A stretch of DNA of 64,000 bases from the NCBI GenBank assembly GCA_018670825.1, contig JABHIW010000110.1:1-64000 (forward strand), in the 5' to 3' direction. Shown here piece by piece: positions 49,701 to 58,700 of the stretch. The DNA comes from Candidatus Scalindua sp. (GTDB taxonomy: Bacteria > Planctomycetota > Brocadiia > Brocadiales > Scalinduaceae). The notes beneath the pieces were generated by a model, which ran no database searches, was not told the DNA's origin, and saw only the letters and a program-made list of their open reading frames with translations. How positions within the stretch are numbered: the first letter of the stretch is position 1; each line of letters starts with the position of its first letter. The position numbers and the translations under genes were made by a program.

Positions 49701-52700
49701 CCTTCGGTGAGGCTTTTGATCTCCTGTTCAAAGTCCATTTGCTGGTAATTGATCCGGTAGGGGACTCCTAATTTTTCCAGATAATCCAGTTTCTGTTGCG
49801 AGCCAGCAGTCGCATAAATTTCCGCCCCATAATGTTGTGCCAGTTGGACCGCAATAAGCCCTGTCCCTCCTGCCGCAGTCTGGATTAGAATTTTCTCTCC
49901 CGATTGCAAATCCGCTTTATGAAAAGCATCAATCATGGTGAGAGCTACAACAGGCAAAGCACAGGCTTCCTCAAAAGAGAGGGATGAGGGTTTTAGAAGA
50001 ACGTGCTCTTCCAAACAGGTGGCCATAGTGGCATGTCCTCCCATGTATTTACCCATGCCCACAATGACCGAATCTCCGGGACGAACTAATGTTACTGCAC
50101 CACCGACAGCATCAACAATACCGGCAGCCTCAAATCCCGGTGTAAAAGGATAAGGCGGCATAGTCGGATATAATCCTTTAACACAAAGCAAATCCCCGAA
50201 ATTCAGAGAAAATGAGCGCATGGAAACCCGTACTTCGTTTTCTTTCAGCTCCGGAACTAAAGCTTCCATTATTTTAAGATCTTCAATGTCTCCCGGACCT
50301 TCGATAAATAGTTTATAATAAGTAGGTTGATTTCTGGCTATAAATGGCTCTTGATGAGACTCTATAGGACTACCTTCCGTCTCTTGTTGAGAAAACCGAT
50401 TTCTCAGTGGTCTCCTCATCCTACGATTAACTCTCTCTTTCGGTATCTCCAAAGGCATAGGGTCTGTTTCACTTTGAACTTCCTCAACGCTCTTCTCCAC
50501 ATGGGAAGGCACATTTTCCTGTAAAGAATAAATCAAATCGGATTTGTATTCTTCAATAATATGCCTGGATAACTGATCCACACTGTTGTAATCAAACAAC
50601 ACAGTTGTCTGGAGTAAAATTCTGCATTGTTTATTTATCTGATTCACCAGTTGGACCGCGATGAGAGAATCAACACCATATTCAGAAAAACTTTCGCGAT
50701 CTTGAATATCCCTTTCATCCATCTTTAAAACGTCCGAGATATTCTCCCTTAGAATTGCTCTGACATGATTTTCAATCATCTGGTCCGTTACATCAATGTT
50801 CGTTAGAATCGTTTTTTGTCCTTCAATAGAGATAGGCATCAAAGGTTTTTTTCGAACTATAGGAACTTGTGAGGTTTTGTCTCTTACTGTCAATGGAATC
50901 GCCTTTGCTTTAGATCTTTTTGCTCCTGATTCAACAGGAAGCTGTTTTTGCCTCACAATCCCATTACTTTGGGCGACAATAATCTGCTGACCCAACTGAT
51001 GGCCTTTTTTTGCGGGGAAAAAGACGGACTCAAAACCTTCTTCCGACAAAACCCTTCTCCAGGTTTCAGGATATAAACCGGGACTTCCCGGAATACGTAG
51101 ACCTGTGTCCTCATACAGCCACCAGCCTTCGAGTAAACCAAAGGTCAGATGAGCAAACAGCGATTTATCACTTAGTTCATTTAAAAGAAGAATACCGCCT
51201 TTACGCATGGTCGCCTTGGCATTGCGCAGAGTTTGGCGAATGTTTCTGGTGGCGTGAAGAACATTTGCAGCTATCACAACATCATAACTATCCCCCCGGA
51301 TATCCTGTCCGGATATCGGCCTTTCAACATCAAAAATCTGTGTTCTCAAGTATGGCGCCTGAGAAACGTAATGTTCCCGGGCGTGCAATAAAAACGCTTT
51401 GGAAAGATCGGTATAACAGTATTCCTGAATGTTGTCCCGGAAAGGATGAAGTTTCGGCAAAAGCCAGGCAGTAGTCCCTCCTGTGCCAGCGCCGATTTCC
51501 AGAATACGGAATTGTGAGAGCTTGTCATGATCCAAACGCCCTTGAATATAAGAAACCAAAATTTCGTTCAGGGTATCATTAAACAAGTCGGGCTCAAGGT
51601 TACCCTTGTAAATGCCTTCTACAAGCACCATGGAGGAGTTGGGAAACATCACATCCGTGGCTTGTGTTTTGCCTGTCAGGATTTCCGACAAAGCGTGCAG
51701 ACAAGTTTCCGCCAAGACCACCACGGCTTTTTTCTTAGCGTCTTGAATCCATTCAACCTTTTGTTGGTCCCATTGCCTCCATAAATCTTCAAGATCAACA
51801 CGTTTTCCATCCACAAAGTCATAGCCCTTGTCATCTCGTTGTTTCAAATAGTTTTTAGCAAGCAAAACAGAAAAGCTTTCCTCAAGCCAGCAATCATAAC
51901 GGTCAAGTAAGCCTTTTTTGGATTTAAAAAATGGCTGTACATTCGCCAGAAGCAATTGATAAAATAGCGTTTCCATCTCAGGATTTTGCAATTTTTTATC
52001 AGATGTTATTTTCTTCCACTTTTCACCCTGTTCGGGAAGACGGTTTTCAAGGCGGTCCATGGTTTCTGTGGAAAGTGCTTGAGGATAGCAACTCATCCAT
52101 TCATTAAGGACTATTTCACCCATATTCATCATAGCATCTGTTTTTAAATTCTTGATCAATGCGACCTGATCAAGAGGACCATTGAGCAGTTTCTCCAGGG
52201 CCTCCATACCTTCTTCCGGATCAATCGATCCAATACCCGCTTTTTCCATACGGTCCTTATAAGATTGATCACTCACAATCCCTACACTGCTCCAATACCC
52301 CCAATTCATTACTTTTACAGGACAAGACCAATCATGAGAAAACTTGCGGGCAAAAGCGTCCTTAAAAACGCAGCCAGCAGCATAGTTGCTCTGCCCCGCA
52401 GCTTTGCCAAAGGCCATCATGGAAGAGAAAAATAAAACGAAATCCAAAGATTCTTTTTCAAACACTTCGGCCATTCGTACACTTACATCCACTTTTGCCT
52501 GTAATCCGTCCTTGAATCTTTCCTCATCCATTCTGGCCAGACTTGAATCCAACAAAACGATGGCCGAATGAATCACACCGTTGATGTGAGAATAAGTTTG
52601 TTTGATTTGTTGATACGCTTTCTCCAGAGATTTTTTATTGGTAGCATCGGCACGGATGTAGATAGGAGTATGGCCTGCTTTTGATATAGCGTCCAGCTTT

Positions 52701-55700
52701 TCCTGAATCACGGAATCCTTCTCTCTCCTACCAATCCAGATGACTTTAGCCTGGTACTTTTCCATCACCCATTGGCTCCAGACTGCTCCGATCCCACCAG
52801 CTCCCCCGATCACCACATAAACGCCACCTGTTTTATACCGTGTCGGTTGTGCCGGAAGCTCACGGACATGGAGCAATTTCTGGGAAAACCACTCCTGGTC
52901 CCGATAAGCCAAAGCATTACCTTGAGCATTATAGTGCAATCTGAACATTTCTTGAATAGGCCAATCACCACCTGCCTCCACGTCGAGCAAACGGACCCTC
53001 CAATGGGGATATTCTTTGGCCATAGAGCCGATCAAACCGTGAACGCCTGCATGAGTGGGGTAGATCAGATCAGAGCTACGGACAGCTTGAGTTTGTGTGG
53101 TAATCACCGTCCAGGCCAGGTCCTTTGTTCCGTAACCTAAAGAAAGCAAGGCCTTGATGATTTGAAAAACCTGTAACACTCCCTGAGTTTGATCTTGAAT
53201 TATATTTTGCTTCTCTTCTAACGATTCTACAGAACTTTCCGACGCAATCCAGATGATATGGTCTATGGTATTTCGTCCTTCAAATTGCCTGCTAATGGCA
53301 TCGACATTCGTGTTGGACACAATTTCCAACGTCTCAGTTTGAGGATAAAGTTTCTTAATGGCCCCTTTTTGTTTACGGGTCCCTCCAATCAAGATTATTT
53401 TAGTGTTTTCATCAGGAGAAATTTTCCCTTTTTCGATAGGGACAGCGTTCCATACCGGACTCATCGTAATCAGGCCCACGGGAGCTTCCATGGATTGCTC
53501 AGTGAATTTTGTTGCCGCTTTTCCTGTCTCAAGATCTCCTTCAAGCACTCTGGAGGAAAACCCTCGCATTTTGACACATACGTTCCCTGCGTCATCACAA
53601 AGATCAATATCCAACTTCTGAACATTAGAGACCGCTCCGCCGTCAGAGCTGCGTATCCACGCCCACATTGATTCGCTGCAACTATCAATTATTTCAATAC
53701 TATGCAAAGCGAAGGGCATTGATAGCCGCGAGAGCACACCACCGGACTCATGATCCAGTGTATCCTCATCATCTGCTGCCGCACCGCCTATGCCAAGTCC
53801 GATTGATGCCTGACCAGCGGAATCCAATAGGCTCGGATGAAGGGTGAACTGGTCTTTTGTCTTTGAGACTAAGGATGGCATTTTCAGACTGGCCAAAACT
53901 TCGGGGCAGCCATCCCCATTATTCCCGACGTAAACCTTTTCAAGTCCTTGTAGAGCGGGACCATAATTGATGCCCATAGTTTTAAAAGCCTGATAACACT
54001 CTTGTGGAGTGAGACATTTCTGTTTAAGTTTTACCCGCAAATCACCTAGATTTAGAGGTGATATCTTTTCGGAAGAAACAAGTGTCGCTATTCCTTGGCT
54101 GTGCACAAGAGGCCCTTCTTCCTGATTTGGGTTGTCGGTAAAGACTTCATAAAAAATGGTTCCGTTCTCTTCAGGGAAAAGCCTTATATGTACCTCAATA
54201 GGTTTATCACTCACAGTGATTGGCCTGATCCACACAACGTTATTGAGCTGAATTCTTTGATTGCTGTCGGAAAACGATCCTGAAGCACGCTTAACAGCCT
54301 CTCGGGCCATTTCCAGATAGGCCACACCAGGTAAAACCTTTTCACCTTTCACCTGGTGGTCTTTCATAAAGAATTCATCTCCCGTAAAAGTAGAGCTAAA
54401 ACGCTGTTCAGTGAGGTCTGAGGTGTTTTGATGTAACAATGGATGGAGTAGTCTCGCTCCATCCACATTTTTCATTCTATATTCTTCATTTTCTTCCTCC
54501 ACCCAGTATCTTTCTTTCGCAAAAGGATATGTCGGCAGAGAAATTCTTGAATAACCATGGACAAACAACTGTTCAAATGCCAAACCGTACCCTTGTACAT
54601 ACAAATCCGCTATTGTCGATAAATCTTCTAAATAACGAATGGAGTCTTCTGACTTTCGGCAACGCTCTATGCATTCATTTCCATAACGCTTCAATGAGGC
54701 TTGCTCTCGCACTTCTCCTTCACCAAGCGATGATACATACACTTTTAGAGTACGTCCTTTTTCAAGCCATTTTTCTAATGACCCTATCAAATCCTTTCGG
54801 CTACCAACCACACAAGCCAGGCGATGATTCCAATGTTTTCTTCCCAGTAAGAGGGTGTAACTCATGTTTCCAAGATCAACCTCTTCTTCCTGACAAAATT
54901 TTGTAATATTTTTGACTTGTTCACGTAGTTGCTCTGACGTTCGAGCTGAAAGGACAATCAAATAGTCTGGTTGTTCCGGATAACTGTACTTTGTTTGAGG
55001 AGCCTCCTCAATTACCATATGAGCATTGGTACCACTAAACCCAAAAGAGCTAATTGCAGCCTGACGCTTAGCGTTTTCTTTGGAACAACCGTCCTCCACT
55101 TCCCAATCTTGAAGTGTGGTATTTACATAAAATGGACTTTTTTGAAACTGGATTTTCGAATTGCCAGATTGGTAATGGAGAGAGGCTGGAATCTTTTTAT
55201 GCTTTAATGATAGTAAAATCTTAATTATTCCGGCAACGCCTGCAGCCGTTGTCAAATGTCCGATATTTGTTTTGACGGACCCAATTGCGCAATAGGTTTC
55301 TTTATCCGTATAGCTACGAAATGCCCGACTCAAAGCCTCATACTCAATTGGGTCTCCTAACTTTGTTCCCGTTCCATGCGCCTCAACCATTTGAATATTT
55401 TCAGGATCAATCCGAAAACGATTATAGACTTCTTTTTCTAAACGCTCCTGCGACTTAGCGCTCGGTGCAGTAATTCCATTCGTTGTTCCATCCTGATTGA
55501 TTCCACTTCCTTTAATCACTCCATAAATATGGTCGCCGTCGGAAAGGGCGTCCTCCAGTCGTTTCAGAACGACAACCCCGGCCCCTTCTCCCGGAACAAA
55601 GCCATCAGCCCTCTCGTCAAAAGTATGACATCTACCGGTTGGAGAAAGCATCCCACCTTCGTTGGCCACTAAGTAAAATCCGGGAGTGGATTGGAGTGAC

Positions 55701-58700
55701 ACTCCTCCCGCCAAAGCCATCTCTGTCTCTTTGCACCACAAACTTTGACAAGCCATATGAATGGCAACTAAAGAGCTGGAGCACGCGGTATCAATAGCGA
55801 CAGCAGGCCCTTGAAGATCCAGATAATAAGCAATTCGTGCAGGAATGATGGCACTTGCGTTCCCCCAAAAAGATTGTGGAGGCGGTTTCTGGGAAAACAG
55901 CTTTGGATAATCTGTACCTCCACATCCCACGTATATCCCACACTGTTTCCCCTTGATACTTTCTCCACCATATCCCGCGTCTTCCAGGGCTTTCCAGGAT
56001 TCTTCCAGAAAAAGCCGTTGCTGAGGGTCCATGTAAGTGGCTTCCAAAGGAGAAATCTTAAAAAACAGGGGATCAAACTGATCAATATGTTCTAAAAAAC
56101 CTCCATGATTACAGTATTGGCCCTTATTTACATCTGTATCCGGATAATGTCCGGAAAGGTCCCATCTGGAAACCTCTTTAACCAAATCGGTCCCTTTGGA
56201 TAAATGCTCCCAAAAATCCTTTAAGGTTTCTGATTGAGCAAATCGTCCGCTCATTCCAATAACGGCAATAGAGTCTTGTTCACTGATACTTATTTTCTCT
56301 TCAATTTGATCAATATCAGTCAAGGTTTCCTTATTCAACAAAGGCATAGAAGAGGAAAATACTTTATTTTCTTCACTTTCGGTGAAAACTTGCCTGCTTT
56401 CACTTTGCCCCTGGTCCTGTCCTATATCGGTAATAAGCTGGTCCTTGTAATTTGATATAATATAGTTTGTCAGTTGTTTCACGGAACTATAATCAAACAG
56501 GTCTGTAGTTTTTAATTCAATCTTTAATAAACAATTAATGATAGTAACTAAATTAACTCCTGTAATAGAATCCAATCCATAATCGTGAAAGGATTCTTCC
56601 ACATCAATTTGATTAATGTCTACTTGCAAAGATTCTGAAAGTTTTTCTATGATGCCTTCTTTCACATAATCTTTAACCATCTGATCAGTAACATCAATGT
56701 TTCTTTGAATTGTTTTTTGTCCATCAGGCATCTTCTCTTTAACTAAAGGAGTTTGTGTGGTCCTAATATTTACTGATATTGGGACCGACGTTGTTCCTTG
56801 TTCCGTATCAAGATCACCTTCAAGTACACTATCGGACTTCGACATACCAGTTATCTGAGAATCGAGGGTGGTCGCACCCCGAATTTCCATCCAGTAACGC
56901 TCTCGCGCGAAAGGATATGTGGGAGCGCTAATCCGCCGCGGCTTCTTGTTTCCATAAAGTTTATTCCAATCAAAGATTAAACCTTTGACCCAGAGATCCA
57001 GAAGTTTGCTATATTTCTTTTTAATGATCCAAGCCTCAATGGTTTTGGCCATATCCTCATCCGCCGCAAAAACGGCCAAAGTGTCCTTATGGACTTTGAC
57101 TTGTCCAAGAAAAAGATCTTCTCTCTCATCAGAATAGCCTTCCGTATTGTCCTCTATAAAACCTTTCAGCGTTTGCTCAAGTTCCTTCATAGAATGGACA
57201 ATCAAACCCAGACGTTCTTCCATAGCTTCACGACCAACCTGGAGAGTGTAAGCAAGGTCATGTAGATTTACGAATTCAGATTTACAATTTACGATTAGAT
57301 AGTCATACAGATTACTGGCCATATCCTTTAACCGTTCTCTATTCTTAGCAGACAAGACAATAAGATGGGGTTGATCCTTAATTGCTAATTGTTCATTGTT
57401 AATTAGTAATTGCTTTACGTATTCTTCAACCACCAGATGAGCATTGGCTCCTCCGGCGCCAAAGGAAGAGATGCCGGCAATCCTGGGATATTCTTTTGTT
57501 ATCTTTGAGGAGTCATCCTTCTTGAGAGAAACAGCTGGTCTCTTCCATTCTTCCAGTTGTTGTTGCACAATAAAAGGCGTGTTTGCAAAATCAATGTTAT
57601 GGTTTAGTTGTTGTGAATGCAGAGAAGGCACCAGTTGGGCATTTTTCATTTGAAGCAATACTTTTGTCAACCCTGCAATACCTGCAGCACTCTCACAATG
57701 GCCAATGTTTGACTTAACAGAGCCGATCGCACAAAACTGTTTATCCATGGAACTCTGTTCAAAGGCACGGGTTAATCCGGATATCTCAATGGGATCTCCC
57801 AGGACAGTCCCGATTCCCTGTGCCTCCAGATAGCTCACCGTTCTGGCATCAACGCCAGCCCTGTCAAGGGCCTGGGCAATCAGTCGAAATTGGGCATTCG
57901 GATTAGGGACCGTATAACCGATTGTTCTCCCCCCGGAGTTCAGCATACTACCCTTAATAATGCCATAGATATGATCTTGGTCTTTAACTGCTTTGGCCAA
58001 AGGTTTTAACAGAACTGCACCTACCCCTTCTCCAGGAACAAAACCATCACCGCAGTCCCCAAAAGACTTGCATTGGTTTGTGGAAGAAAGCATGGTTGCT
58101 GCGCTCAAGTCTAAATAATGTTGTGGATTGAGGTTTAAATTTACCCCCCCGGCAATAGCACAGTCACTTGTTCCACTGTATATACTTTCCAAGGCTAAAT
58201 GGATAGCCGTTAGTGATGACGAGCAAGCGGTATCTACCGCTAAGCTGGGACCCTGGAAATCCAATAAATAGGAAACCCTGTTAGCAATAGACGAATAGCT
58301 GGCTTGGGCGGAATATGGATTATTCATTACACCGACAAATATGCCAATCTTATTATCAGATTGCCCATTGTTAGACTTTGCTCCCTGCCCTCCAAGTGTT
58401 CCGGGGGTGTATCCCGCGTCCTCAATACATGTGTAGGCGATCTCAATAAACAGTCGTTCCTGGGGATCCATTCGCACAGCCATACTTGGAGCTATTTGGA
58501 AAAATAGAGGATCAAATTTGTCGACGTCGTCGAGAAATCCCCCCCATTTTGTATCATGCTTGCCCGGTGTGCCTTTTTTATCATCAAAATGGTCCCGCCA
58601 ATTCCAACGATCTTGAGGAACTTCGATGATACAATTTTTTCCTGCTTTCAAATTATTCCAGAACTCATCTACATCCATTGCCTGTGGATAGCGGCCGCTT

